Of a stretch of 21,022 nt of DNA, positions 1 to 11,280 are shown piece by piece. Made by a program: the position numbers and the translations under genes. Every line of letters starts with the position of its first letter. Positions within the stretch are counted from its first letter, which is position 1. Under the pieces are notes generated by a model, which did not search any database, was not told the origin of the DNA, and saw only the letters and a list, made by a program, of their open reading frames with translations. This DNA comes from Azolla pinnata (taxonomy: Eukaryota > Streptophyta > Polypodiopsida > Salviniales > Salviniaceae), in NCBI GenBank assembly GCA_037176905.1, contig JBBBWG010004769.1:1-21022 (forward strand). Direction: 5' to 3'.

Positions 1-487
1 CATTCAGATAGGCCGGCCTACCGGGTAGGCCATATTCCTTTCAGACCTGCCGACCCATTTGAAGCCGATTCCGTTTCTGGTGAATCCCGCCGATTCCGCC
101 TAGGGACGGTTTTCTTCACGACAACATGGAAAAAACCTTTTAAAGTGAGAGGAAAACCCATGGGACATAGTCCAAGAGCCCTTCCATTTTCAAAGAACAA
201 ATAGTACAAGAATAAAAGTTAACGTGTACTACTCACAAACACCCTAACATGTGACAATGACTAATAAACGACAAGTGGTGTTTAGAAGAATAACACTTGT
301 GGTATTAACTCCTTGCCACAAGATTAAAAGTAGAAGTGGATCTATCTCCCTTAAAAAGAGTATCGTGTCTCCTCACACTCCACACTTGAGCCTCTTTATA
401 CATAAAGCTAACTCCCTCTCATTTTTAAGGTTTAACACCTAAGCTAAAAAAGTTGGCCTTGCTTGCCACTCTACTAAATATGGGTTG

Positions 488-491
<4 letters not shown>

Positions 492-532
<41 letters not shown>
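492..532. repeat. (CA)n dinucleotide microsatellite
   Basis: About twenty uninterrupted CA units. The tract abuts the 3' end of the membrane-protein relic and is a likely polymorphic simple repeat. It encodes only a His/Thr shadow frame and is not a gene. Confidence 0.95.
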
Positions 533-534
<2 letters not shown>

Positions 535-1131
535 AAGCTATAGTGTGAATACTTGCGGTTGGATTTACCTCAACAGGTGGATCATCGATCGACAGATGCA
601 GTTGTCGATCGATGTAATTCTCGAGATCCATGTTATCGAGGTGGATGAGCAGTGGCTTGCGGATGCTGTACGTGATGCCGAGCAGGAGGGTGATGCCGCG
701 CCGCAGCAGGAGCAGGGCGTAGAAGGAAGCAATAATCTCCAGGGGGTTGATGTTCACATTACGTTGCCACAAGTGCAGCCCGAGAGAGAAGAGGAAGCTA
801 GCACCTTGGGCCAATGAGGCAATCTTGGTGAACAAGGAGGCGTTAACTGCGTCCCTTGCGTCCACCAGCACCGAGTGTTGCACGATAAACCCTGACTCCA
901 GGAATGCTCGCACTGCACGGCCGAGATGTCGATAATCGGAAGAAACATGAACTCCGCCAGACTGTCGATGATCACCGACAAAACCCGGTGGTACTTGTTC
1001 ACCCGTGCCGTCTCCATGGTCATGCCCCAAAACTCCTCCGTGTAAATGAAGATCGTCGCCAGCCCGCTCCAGATTGTGGGGATGATCAGCCTCGTGCAAC
1101 ATGAGTTGCATGCGGCGGCGCCGGAATCCAT
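533..1131 (-). pseudogene. Frameshifted multi-pass membrane protein relic (unrecognised family)
   Basis: Two overlapping minus-strand frames together look like one membrane protein of about 200 residues. The first frame starts at an ATG at 1131 (MDSGAAACNS...) and has hydrophobic stretches including LIIPTIWSGLATIFIYT and FMFLPIIDIS. Near 905-925 the sensible reading moves to the other frame, which continues with VQHSVLVDARDAVNASLF and hydrophobic runs such as LAQGASFLFSLGLHLW and FYALLLLRRGITLLLG, down to a stop near 533. Rejoining the frames needs the loss of one base or gain of two relative to an intact ancestor. The overlap is too tight for an intron. GC content is clearly higher than in the flanks, which supports a coding origin. 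I do not recognise the family. It could be a decayed gene copy, or an intact gene with a sequencing error. Confidence 0.45.
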
Positions 1132-2533
1132 GCTTGTACGTATGCTCGTTTATCGCGAGATTTTTTCAGTTACTCATCATGATCAGTACTACTATGGAAC
1201 GAATTGGAATGATCGCTTGTACAATTAATCCGGTTTCATGATCGGATACTGTTCCCAATGTAACACTCTAGTAGCTGTAATTCTTTCAGCCGCTAGTGCA
1301 GCTGCTAACGTCGAGAAAAGAAGAAAGAAAGATATATTAAAGTCTTGCTTAGGCGAATATGACCCATGAGACAAATGCTACAATAATGTTTGTGCAACCA
1401 CTCATCTATGAGAGTACGATGACGATTACAAAATACAATCATCCAATGTTTTTTTTATATATACTAGAGTTGCAGGTAATTTGGGAGACTTGCAAGTCAT
1501 GCTAGCTTGCAACTGGTTTGAGCTATATAGTCCTGCTAGAGTTGCAAGTGACTATCTACCTGTATGAATTTGGGGAGTGAAAGGTCACGCCCGGATCAGC
1601 TCATCATGCACCAGCTCAACTTGCACTAGCTGCTGATCATAGGCGCCTATATTCGTGAAAGTATATTAAGGCCTGGTCAGGGAATTGATCAATCGATCCA
1701 TCACCGGATGCTGCAATACTGCCCAAATGCAAACCACTATTGATCAGTTGTTATCATTAAATCTTTTATCTCTTCTTTTCATTAAATCTTTATCATTAAA
1801 TCTTTTGTCTCTTCTTTTCAATTTAATTTTTTTTGCAACACTTTTAGATGATGTGGTACACATCTCACTGTTATATCTTTTGCCTCGTGGGCCAATTTTG
1901 GTCTTAGATGACATTAAAATATCTTTCTTTCTTTTTATTAGTCCTCCACTCCGTTAATGCCTAAGTGGGAATCCATCGGGCATCAATCATTGTCGGGAGA
2001 AACATGATCTTCAACAGGATGTCAAGAATCAACGAGATAACCCAGGTATTGGTAAGGTCCGCTACGTGAAGATTGGCCAGTTTTGGCCGGTCCGCGATGA
2101 TCCGTGGAATTAACATCGATTAAGGATGTGCTCGCAAAGACGTTTAAGGTGGCATTGCTAGCTAACTTAGGCCTGCAAACCCATACCAAACAAGGGAAAG
2201 AACTTATAGAGATGTCTGTCTGGTGTGAGTTGGAGCACTGAAACAACAAAATCAAGAAGCGATCTATCAAGACATTTACCGACAAAATAAGTCAATTAAT
2301 CATGAACTTGACTAGCATATTATTATAACTCCTCACATTTGACGACTTTTCAAACAAAATCGAGAAGGTCGTGGACTTAAGCTCTCTCGTAACCGGCCTC
2401 ATGTAATAGCACCATCGATTATATTGAGAAAGTCTTGAATTCGAACACTCAAACTCTATAAAATATTAAAAACAATTTTGAAAGATATTAATTTCCTCAA
2501 TAAATAAATATATTATATGGATATTGAAATACA
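1132..2533. other. Intergenic, no gene seen
   Basis: AT-rich sequence with frequent stops in all frames. I see no convincing coding exon, tRNA or known element here apart from the small tandem duplication at 1752-1829. Short frames around 1685-1957 and 2022-2285 have no family signature. Confidence 0.5.
1752..1829. repeat. 39-bp tandem duplication
   Basis: A 39-bp unit beginning TATCATTAAATCTTTT occurs twice head to tail (1752-1790 and 1791-1829). The copies differ at a few positions near the right end. This is a local slippage-type duplication with no coding role apparent. Confidence 0.75.
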
Positions 2534-2937
2534 GGGAAAATTACCGAGTAACACCTAACAAAATTATAGGTTGCATTTTAACGCCTACTGAAACTAGAAA
2601 CTACAAACTAATGCTCAATTAATTAATTGATTACAACACCAAATCAATTGATTGTGAGCTAGATTAACATCAAATTTACTAATTGATTAATGATCAATTA
2701 CTTAATTAACACCAAATTATCACGTTAATAAATTAATTAAATTCTAAAATTACTACCTTTTGTTAATTGAATATAGTAAGGGAATTGATTAGGATCAATC
2801 AGCGGGAAGTGATTAGGAACAAAATCAATTAACGTTATACTAACAGAATTAATTGGGTGCTGATTTTTAGTTGACGATAAGAGTAGCCATTAATTTCTAA
2901 TTTTTTATTTCAGTCGGCATTTTTTGGTAATTCTCCC
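2534..2937. mobile_element. MITE-like inverted-repeat element, copy 1
   Basis: The left end reads GGGAAAATTACC and the right end GGTAATTCTCCC, its inverse with one mismatch. The similarity continues inward at lower identity for roughly 80 bp on each side. The inner left arm shows a ~35-bp periodicity (TTTTAACGCCTACTGAAA-like). The core is AT-rich and full of AATTGATT palindromes, and no protein is encoded. Related ends occur at 16041-16540 and 19500-19610, so this is a dispersed family. I could not find a clear target-site duplication. A non-autonomous foldback/MITE type is the best guess. Confidence 0.55.
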
Positions 2938-4117
2938 TAAAATATAAAAGATAATGTTTTTTAAATGTAGATTAATTATGACAATGAAGCAATATTGTGA
3001 ATCGTGATTAAAACTCTGTAATTAAACTGTTATAATGATAAGACTATTTTCAAAATTTATGATAAACCTTACTAATCATAAATTAGTTTCATTTTTTTAT
3101 CATCAAATTTATAGATTTAGATGATATCATATGATTTATAATTATAATTTATTTTTATTTTTTATAATTTATGATCATTCTCTGTAAATTTAATTTATTA
3201 TCATTTTTATTATTTAAATTATGAACAAATATAAATATAAATATATATATATTATAAATCCAATCTAACTTTAAAATGATTTACCATACACGTTTGATTG
3301 AACCAATACTTGAATGAAAATGCGAATGAACCACACTTTAAGATTTTATTGAGAAGCAACAAATACATACACAAAGAAGCTCCAAATCTCAATAAAACCG
3401 TGCTTTTCTCTACGTGTGCTTTACTTCTAACTATCAACGACCAGGGAAATCCATAGGTAACAAATCCAAATATGTTTGCACAAGCATTAAAGATTCTTGG
3501 TATAATTGTCACAATTTAAGAGCTTTGTATGAGTGCGCTTTTGGATGCAACACAATTTGTGGGATTACTCCAAAAGAGAAAAGTTCAATAAGATCCACAT
3601 CACGAACATAGTGAGCCTCCTTTTGAATTGTAATTGTCCAAGCACTTTTGTTTAATGAGAGACCTTTGGATGATCATACTAGATCTTGGCACTATAGTCT
3701 TGACACTATCAGCTAAGGAATCTCTTTAAGAGACTTGGATCATATATCTGATCATGAAATCGGATTAATACTAGTAGTTATTATTCTTCATTAATATTGT
3801 TAAGACAGGGAGGGAGGGGAACTGTGGTATTCGTTCCAATTTATGATTCCACATTCAGTAACTAATTTCAAAATCTTTAATAACATCCTAGGGTAATCGA
3901 TAATTATAAGAAGATCGATAACCCTATCTTCCTGCAATGTACATGGTCATCATGAGATTTCCAGTATCCAATTGCATATACAAGGAAATCAAAAGCTAAT
4001 TTTGTTGATACATTCTCTAGTAAGCCACCACTTTGTACACACACTATTATTACAAACCAAAACCCACAATGCTATGGTTGCTCCGATTTTGTTCGAAGAA
4101 ATCTGCTGCACAAAGAG
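2938..4117. other. Intergenic, very AT-rich, no gene seen
   Basis: From 2938 to about 3260 the sequence is extremely AT-rich, with runs of TTTATAATTATAA type. From 3260 to 3720 base composition is more balanced, and short open frames exist on both strands, but none shows a recognisable domain or splice pattern. This part may be a decayed insertion. Confidence 0.4.
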
Positions 4118-4190
4118 GTCAGAAATTTGTTGGAACAAATACATGGTTGCAATTAAGCACCAAAGTATTTTTTTCCAACAATTTTCTGAC
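4118..4190. other. miRNA-like imperfect hairpin
   Basis: The arm at 4118-4150 (GTCAGAAATTTGTTGG...) is the inverse of the arm at 4157-4190 (...CCAACAATTTTCTGAC), with roughly 28 of 33 positions pairing, scattered single mismatches and a six-base AATTAA loop. That is the size and shape of a small miRNA or siRNA precursor stem. It begins about 200 bp past the RDR stop codon, so it may be transcribed within the RDR 3' UTR. I do not recognise a conserved plant miRNA in it. It could also be a small foldback element. Confidence 0.5.
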
Positions 4191-4393
4191 TGATGGGCAA
4201 TGCAGCTGAAGAATAGTGTTTGAAATACCAATGTCCGGATGGATATGGAGATGGAGAAATGCAGTTCACTGTAAAAATGATAGTGAAGAGCTGAGAGTGT
4301 GATGCTGAACATGTTCTGGATCATTTTCTTCTTGCTTCTTACTTGATTCCCCAAGTAGATCTATAACAAACCAGAATTGAGAAGATTTGTCCC

Positions 4394-7300
4394 TCATCGC
4401 TCTCCCCTCCTAGCGAATTTGAGATCGCGGAAAACCGATTCCTCGACGATCACCGGCTCCTTGCGTTTCCTGTTCGGATTGCAGCTGAGAAGCTTGAGCA
4501 ATGCATAGCCAGCGACTTTCCACGCGAATTGCAGCCCAGCAACTGCTGGCCTCTGCCCATTTCCATCCTCTCTCCACGATTCGATCCTCTTCTGTGCGTG
4601 AGTGTAAACGATTATGTATATGGCAGATGCCTGCTTGTATATTTCCTCTAATGGTACAGGGCTGTCGATCAATGTGTCTGCCTTGTAAAGCTCCTGCCAT
4701 AACACAATGCATAAGAAACCTAAAATAAGAGAAAACCATGAATTAAGAAGGAAAAAACAACATATAGTTTTTCCTCTTGCGAGGCGAATGAGACCCGCAT
4801 TTGATTTTGATAAGGGGAAAAACAGTGCAAAAGAGAGATTTGAGAATTACCATCCGATACATTTGCAAGATCGCTTCTGCCTCATTGTTTCGGCTATCCC
4901 CTTCATTTTCATGTAGGCACGACGCAATCCTGGCTTTATAATCTTTGAATCGATCGTCCCATATCTTGTAATACGATTGAAAGCCTGGATACTGGAACCG
5001 TTTGTCGATCAATGTATCCAACGAGACCATTTCCTCTGGTTTTGGACATTCAAGAAGAAGAATTTAGCAAAACCACGAGACAGATCGATCAAAACTAGTA
5101 GTTCATGCAAGTGATCTAATAAGCTAAGCCATCATGGACGAGCATCAAGAGATTTGATAGATTATGCAGACTACACACAAAAGAAAGAGATAGCAACGAA
5201 TTATAGGAGAGAAACCTAAGCTTGAGGTTATGTCTAATGAATCCGACTGCCCCTTCACAAGATCATATATCCTCCCCAATATGGTGGTCGAATGATATAC
5301 GCTATCGTTTTCAATCCATTTACATCCCCCTTGCTTTTTCTGGATGTAATGCGGCCAATGCCTTGCTTTATCATTCTCCTTCACTGAGACCTAATATCAT
5401 CAAGCAGTGGAAAAAGAAAATCAAGCCAAATGAGTCAAGATTGATTGTTTTATCATTCCAGTGTGTTATGCATGCAGATTCAATATCAGCAGACCTGCTT
5501 TCCTGATTTCTCGGCATCCACAGCTTGATAGTAAGTGTTCACTAGGCTCTGAATGTTCGACCACAGCTGTGCTCGTAATGGATCGGTAACTCCAAGCGTC
5601 AAGAACTTATCCATAACTGCAAGCCAACTGTTTGCTGCCAATCCCATTGTCATGCTGGTTTTCGATGCACATTATAAAAATCCAAAAGTTTTGTGAAGAA
5701 GATTAGCTCCTAAATCCACAATCCGGCACTTCATCGTATTCAGGTCCATAGGTGAAGTGTTACCATGGCTTGAACCGGGCTTTCAAGAACACCTCAAAAT
5801 GCTGCTTATCTACCTCATCGTTCTTGTACACCTCTTTACCAGTATTTTTCACAGCCCCCGGATTCTTCCAAACTTCCGAGCACACAAAGTCCTTGACGAC
5901 CTGAAATATAATGTAAGGTACTGTAAACCACACAAAGTTTAATTAACGAGGAGAAAGTGGATGAATCTGATACCAGTGGATTCGTGCAGCACCAGTACTG
6001 ATCTCCGTCGAGATCACTATTCGCAATTTCATCCACAACAGATCTCGGGCCCTGCACTGAGAAGAAGATGACATGCTTTCCATTACCGATAATCTCGGCG
6101 AGCTCTTTTAGCCATACGGCCTCAAAAACCTTGACATCTCCGACATGCAATCCTGGTGATTTATATACAAGTACTTTAGAACAGTACACCGGCCCATGCT
6201 CCCTGTTCAAGCTCCAACAGTATCATAGAGTTTTAGCAATTTATATATAGCAAACAGTCGAAGAGCCAGGGACAACTTACAGGACAATCACCACTTGATT
6301 CCTTTTGAGCATGCCTGTGGGATCAGCACAACCCATTAAGTTATAGCAATCTGGAATGGTCACACGCCCCGTGCTCAGCTCTTGCAGCTGACTTTTCGAC
6401 AAGTCGAATAAAGTCTTCTTAAGATAGGGCTCGTCCAGGGAGATACCCGCCATGAGCATCCGTAATGCCATGTCATAGTGATCACCATGGTCCGAGTTCT
6501 TCAATGCTGTCATATCAGACTTTCACAACAAGTGTGAAAAACCTTCTTCCACAACAGTTTTAAGCCTAGGAAATTCTATTGTATGGGGAACTTAGACGTA
6601 ACTTATTAGGACATACCCCTCAAAGCAGTATGCCTGACACTAAACCGCGTTCTTATCTCTTGTAATTCATCATCCACGAATTTCACCAAGACATCATCGG
6701 GTACACCTCCATAGCTTAGAAGAAGGGCAAGGTATGGAGATAGCTTCCCTTTACCAGACCTGTGACTGGGATGAAACAAAAGATGCAACAAACGTAAGGC
6801 TCAGACTTCGGAAAAAGTATCCCTAGAGACTCGGTCGAATCCAAATCAGTACAAGCTAATTTTAAGTTGTGAAAGCAGAAACGAACAGGAGGTAATGACA
6901 TTGAATTTAAGAAGCAAAGGTTTTAGAAAAAACACCTTGTATTGCAAACTTCCAACGAGTTGTAACAAGGTCCAATCAAACTTTTATCTGTTTTAACCTT
7001 CACCATCGACTGACGAAGCTGTATGGTCGATGGTGGTAGCTGCACAACAGGTAACATATTCCATGAACATGGTGGATACGGGGTTGCCAAACTTTGAAAC
7101 TTGTATTGAGACGCTATAGAGTTGCAAAATAAAGATGGCTATGAACTGTTTAGAGAATTTGTGTAGCAAGAAAGAAATTTGAAAGCTGAGTATCAAAAGA
7201 CACATTTGGATACAAACGAGGCTATATCTCAAATAGAGCTGAACCAAAGAAACTTAATTGAACATAGAATCAGCAACAAAAGCATAATCCAAATCCTTGA

Positions 7301-10103
7301 CAAATCATCTGAAAGACGTGATTCAACAAGCAAAAGCATGCAAACATTACCTTCAAATTGACGAGTAAGGTGCCCTTTGCAACCATTCCATGATAAAACA
7401 ATCGTACTTGAAGAAGCAATGGGACTTCCTGCAGAAACGCAGCACAATAGTGAAATAACAAAGAAGCACACTTTTGATATAGAAACCAAACCAGGAACAG
7501 ATTCTACGAAACCTCCATGAAAATAGAACATCAAAAGCTTACCCCATCAGCACTGTCTGCTTTCACCTTTCCTTTGAAAACATCTGCTGGACAACGTCTT
7601 GCAATATCGTATGAAACAAAGCCTGTCCCATCTGTGTGTATTAGCTTCTCTCCATTCGTGTCATAGACTATCATACCACAACTATCCTGCGAAATGAAAA
7701 GCATAGCTGAATAAAAGCATAGTAAATGCCCCCTACACACGCCACATATACACATTGGAGACCTTACTCTGCAGTAAATGTCCTCTATAATCTCGACTTT
7801 AATGTCAGGAGAATCAAGATCAAGAAGGGGCAATGTCTGTGACAATGCCAGCTGAAGTCTGCAAACACATTGAGGTTATCATCAGGATGGACCTACATGC
7901 GCTCATTACATTTCTTAACTTCATTAGGATACTGTCTTTTCAGGAATTGGGTTCGAAGATCTCATCGAAATCTTAGAAATTACCTGGAAAACCTCTTAGA
8001 TAGTGTTGGCACTGTACTAATATGCATCATGTATTCTCGAGCTTTTGAAATGCCTTTGAATTGTATAAATTTCGGATTCGTACAATCCCATGCTGCAAGA
8101 GAATCAGTACACACAAAATAACATTTGGGCACACTAGTAACTTCTTCGACCAGATCCTGCTTCTTTTTCTTTGCCTTCGGATCTTTGTATGCTGTTACAA
8201 GATAGCAACGTGAGCATAAACATGTAATTGATTACAGCTTCAGCTGAGCAGTAGTACTCCATAAGCATATGTATATTTAACAGAGCTCATGTACTTAGTA
8301 GGCATCATCTCATGCTACAATCTTTTCTACAGCATGGAAAGTAATTTGAACATTTTCAATAAATTATAAACAACAGGAATCAAAACAAAGTGTAACAATC
8401 TTATGCATAATCTAGCAAGTACATAGGTCATGTATAAAGAGCATAAATCTTATCTGAATGAAACAAAGTTGGTTTTCTAGCTCATTGAAGAATACAAGAA
8501 AATTATGAGCAACATACCAAAAAAGAAATAATGTCTAAGGCCAATCCATAATCCCTCTCTTGCAACTTTTCTGTAAACACCCTCCACTATCTCCGAATCC
8601 CGTTTCATATCTGAAAAGTGTACACGGAGTACACCGCCATCCCCAAAGACTCGTTGGAGTGGACTACCAGTTCTTTCAAAGAAAGGACCCTGGAATTTCC
8701 AGAAGCTTTTCAAAAAAAACTCTCAATAGATAATGCTTGAGAAAAGTTTTAAGTCATTATGCTGCACCTTGATCGTATATTGTCCTTCACAGTTGATTTC
8801 GCATTGGAATACTGTATGACATTGCTTTATCTTATCTAAATCGATCTGCAGGATCCAAATCCATCTAATATCATATAAAAAGGAAAATGCAGCAGAAGCA
8901 TCAACGAGTTTGCAAAGAAGCAAATAACAACAAAATAAATGTCATTTGAAGACATTGGAAAAGAGGATTGTGGATTCTGTAGTGATATTTCATGCATCAC
9001 AAGAAGAATTTCCTTCATGAAACTTGCCTCTCTCAGGCCAATTCATAGACAGGATTGCGTTGTTCGTGTTGGTTGTGGATTTCAAGTATCATAACAAGCA
9101 TCTTGTTGATTTACTAGCTTCCCAACCCATTACAGGAATAAGGTTGTCCCGAGAAGGTTAGCTTTTAGCTCTAATTTGATCACAAGCCTAATAAATGAAG
9201 CCTTCATCTGAGGGCCCGAGAGAACACACATGCTTCAACATGCAATACCACACCAACTGCAAACAGGACACGTTACGAACTCATCCCACACTTCTGCTCA
9301 ATGAAGCTTTTCCAATTCCCGATTTCCAACTTTGAGTGATGTCAGTATGTTACCTTCAACTTCTTGTTACAGCATGTGATCTGCTGCAACCTTGAGTCCA
9401 CCTCTACGAAATCCATAGCTCTATATTTCTTCAGTTCTTCAAGGCCAACCACTTCAAACCAATCCCCTCTGCTAACAGCACAAAAAAAAACGATATTTGA
9501 ACAAACTGCGTCTTTCAGCTTCAGATTGAGGAAGCCAAAATGCATTCCACATATATAGCCTTCTTCCTCATTTTTCCATTATAAAGATATCCTTTCATTA
9601 GTCCAAAAAGTTGTACAAGATACCTCAATTTGAGTCAGGCCCATAAATTATCATAAAGTTTATTATGTCACAAACTGATAATACCCTATTTAGGTAGCGT
9701 TTTTAAGAGCTTACTTGGGGAAGTGGGATAAAACTAGCAGAGCTTTCTCTTGAGAGAGGTCTCCATGAGCTTGCAAGAGCTCCTGAGATGGAAGTGAAAT
9801 GCCCACATTCATGGTGGTCGTGAAATCCAGCTTCTTGGGGAGAGCGGAGCCATGGAATTCAATGGAGCACGTTCTTTTCGACGCATCGATGACGGCTTCC
9901 TGTTGCAGAAGCTCCGGAGCAGGGGAAAGAGAAGACGGCAACAACGGCGATCTAGCCACCGACGGTGAATGCTTGGCCTCGACTTGGGTAACCTCTATGA
10001 GAAAAGCATCATCATAGCTTTCCGAATCGTATGCCTCGATCGCACTTCGGGGTCTTACCTTGTTGCAGCTCACGGCAGGGAATCGGCATGGCCATGAATT
10101 CAT
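4394..10103 (-). CDS. RDR3-like: RNA-dependent RNA polymerase, RDR3/4/5 (gamma) type
   Basis: Cellular RDR: copies single-stranded RNA into double-stranded RNA for silencing in the alpha clade; the role of the gamma clade is poorly defined. I assembled 17 exons, all GT-AG with matching phases: 10103-9715, 9468-9354, 8845-8768, 8689-8518, 8191-7984, 7858-7768, 7686-7543, 7428-7351, 7039-6936, 6765-6617, 6506-6281, 6202-5974, 5900-5764, 5654-5495, 5390-5216, 5035-4851, 4693-4394. The product is 979 aa, the usual size for Arabidopsis RDR3-5. Visible landmarks are LQRVFGDGGVL, IHTDGTGF (about 368-374), RLFYHGMVAKGTLLVN (408-423, first beta-barrel), LLSYGGVP, MGCADPTGMLK, KSPGLHVGDV, GPRSVVDEI and the catalytic DLDGD (D648, D650, D652). 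The C-terminal helical part (YHSTTILGRIYDLV, FAWKVAGYALLKLL) is also RDR-like. No RRM is seen. The start is the first in-frame ATG, at 10103; an upstream in-frame TTG at 10124 is not needed. There are no internal stops, so it is probably functional. The DLDGD motif is odd for this clade. Confidence 0.95.
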
Positions 10104-10144
10104 TTCAAACAGGGAATATCTCAAGTGATTTTACGCAGCCAATC

Positions 10145-10632
10145 TTTCTTCTTGTACTGGAGAGATGTGCATTGCTGTGCACATACTTGGTGGTGTCCTT
10201 CTCCTAGGGATCATATCATCAGTTCAGCTCATTCATCTTCCAATTCTGGAAATGCCTGTCTGTGAATTGGGGGCCCATGGATTTCAAAACTCGAACCTAA
10301 AAAAGGACTCAGACAGAGACCGAGGCCGAAAATGAATGTCTTTCAGAAATGACAGAATCTGCAAAACTGGGGAGAAATCCAGATTTCATGACACAAATTT
10401 GTAATTTACAAAGTGGAATTTCCAGGAATTCAAACATTTGCTTCCAACGGATGGTTTGATTGGCATTCTTATTATTCTTATTATGATAAAAACATTTATT
10501 ATATTACTATTTCTTGGATGTATAGAGATAGGGTTTAAGGTTTAGGGTTTGTCGGGCCCCTACCTCTAAACCCTAAAGTCCTAACCCCAACCCTAAATTG
10601 ATCAGAGAAACACAGACGGGACAGATCCAATG
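10145..10632. repeat. ~0.5-kb direct repeat, unit 1
   Basis: The unit starts TTTCTTCTTGTACTGG, the same words that start again at 10633, giving a 488-bp offset. Shared landmarks include AGAGATGTGCATT, GGAAATGCCTGTCTGTG, TTTCCAGGAATTCAAACAT and ACTATTTCTTGGATGTATAG. The unit ends in telomere-like repeats followed by ATTGATCAGAGAAACA. Many substitutions and small indels separate the copies, so the duplication is not recent. The unit begins about 40 bp upstream of the RDR start codon and is therefore likely to be in its promoter or 5' UTR. Confidence 0.85.
10531..10597. repeat. Head-to-head telomere-like inverted pair, unit 1
   Basis: The G-rich side 10531-10550 (GGGTTTAAGGTTTAGGGTTT) is followed, after a GGGCCC centre, by the C-rich side 10567-10597 (TAAACCCTAAAGTCCTAACC...). 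The halves are degenerate TTTAGGG-type repeats in opposite orientation and could fold on each other. Confidence 0.8.
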
Positions 10633-11182
10633 TTTCTTCTTGTACTGGAGAGATGTGCATTACTGTGCACATACCTGGTGGCGTCCTCCTCTTAGTGATT
10701 CGTAGCATCAGGTTCAGCTCATTCATCTTTCAAAAGCTTTTCCAGGCCAGAAAAAGCATTTTGGAAATGCCTGTCTGTGAATTGGAGGCCCATAGATTTC
10801 AAATGAGAACTCGAAGTGAAAGACTCAGAAAGAGATCGAGGCACAAAATGAAGGTCTTCTCAAATGGCAGGTGCAAACAAGGCAGGTGCAACAAAATGGA
10901 GAGAAACCCCAAATTTCACGACACAAACTAGTAATTTAGAAAGTGAAAATTTCCAGGAATTCAAACATCTGGTTTCAACGGACGCTTTGCATTCTTATTG
11001 TCAAAAAGAAAACATTAATGTATGACTATTTCTTGGATGTATAGAGATAGGTTTAGGGTTTAGGGTTTACGGTTTCTGTAGCCCCAAGACCTGCTAAACC
11101 CTAACCTTAGCTAAATTGAGCAGAGAAACAATGACTTGTCACGGGACCAATCCGACAAAAATCATTGATACATAAAATCATT
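10633..11182. repeat. ~0.5-kb direct repeat, unit 2
   Basis: Second copy of the unit, similar to 10145-10632 along its whole length. It has an insertion near 10725-10760 and a local GGCAGGTGCAA duplication near 10866-10890. Its telomere-like tail is followed by TTGAGCAGAGAAACAATGAC and ACAAAAATCATT, sequence that recurs in the partial third copy. Confidence 0.85.
11050..11115. repeat. Head-to-head telomere-like inverted pair, unit 2
   Basis: The G-rich side 11050-11075 has repeated GGTTTAGGGTTTAGGG. The C-rich side 11095-11115 reads TAAACCCTAACCTTAGC. This is the same arrangement as in unit 1, so it existed before the duplication. Confidence 0.8.
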
Positions 11183-11220
11183 CGTTTCGTCCCTTTCCTT
11201 CCAAATTTGTTTGTCTTTTT

Positions 11221-11240
11221 CTTCTTCTTCTTCTTCTTCT
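11221..11240. repeat. (CTT)n microsatellite
   Basis: Six to seven perfect CTT units in a pyrimidine-rich stretch about 480 bp upstream of the MGC-protein start codon. Confidence 0.9.
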
Positions 11241-11280
11241 TTTTGTTTTAGTCCGGCACAAAATCTGATGGGGGGAAAAG

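Noticed and set aside
18..209. Minus-strand frame resembling a Copia-type LTR segment (CTATGTCCCATGGGTTTTCC wording).
   Set aside because: The wording is suggestive of LTR sequence, but no LTR termini, primer-binding site or internal retroelement proteins are seen in the window.
9711..10124. RDR start at 10124 (TTG codon) giving seven extra residues.
   Set aside because: The codon is TTG; the first in-frame ATG is at 10103, and the extra residues are not needed to match the family.
10653..10931. Open frame inside direct-repeat unit 2.
   Set aside because: The matching positions in unit 1 contain stops and indels that break the frame, so there is no sign of coding constraint.
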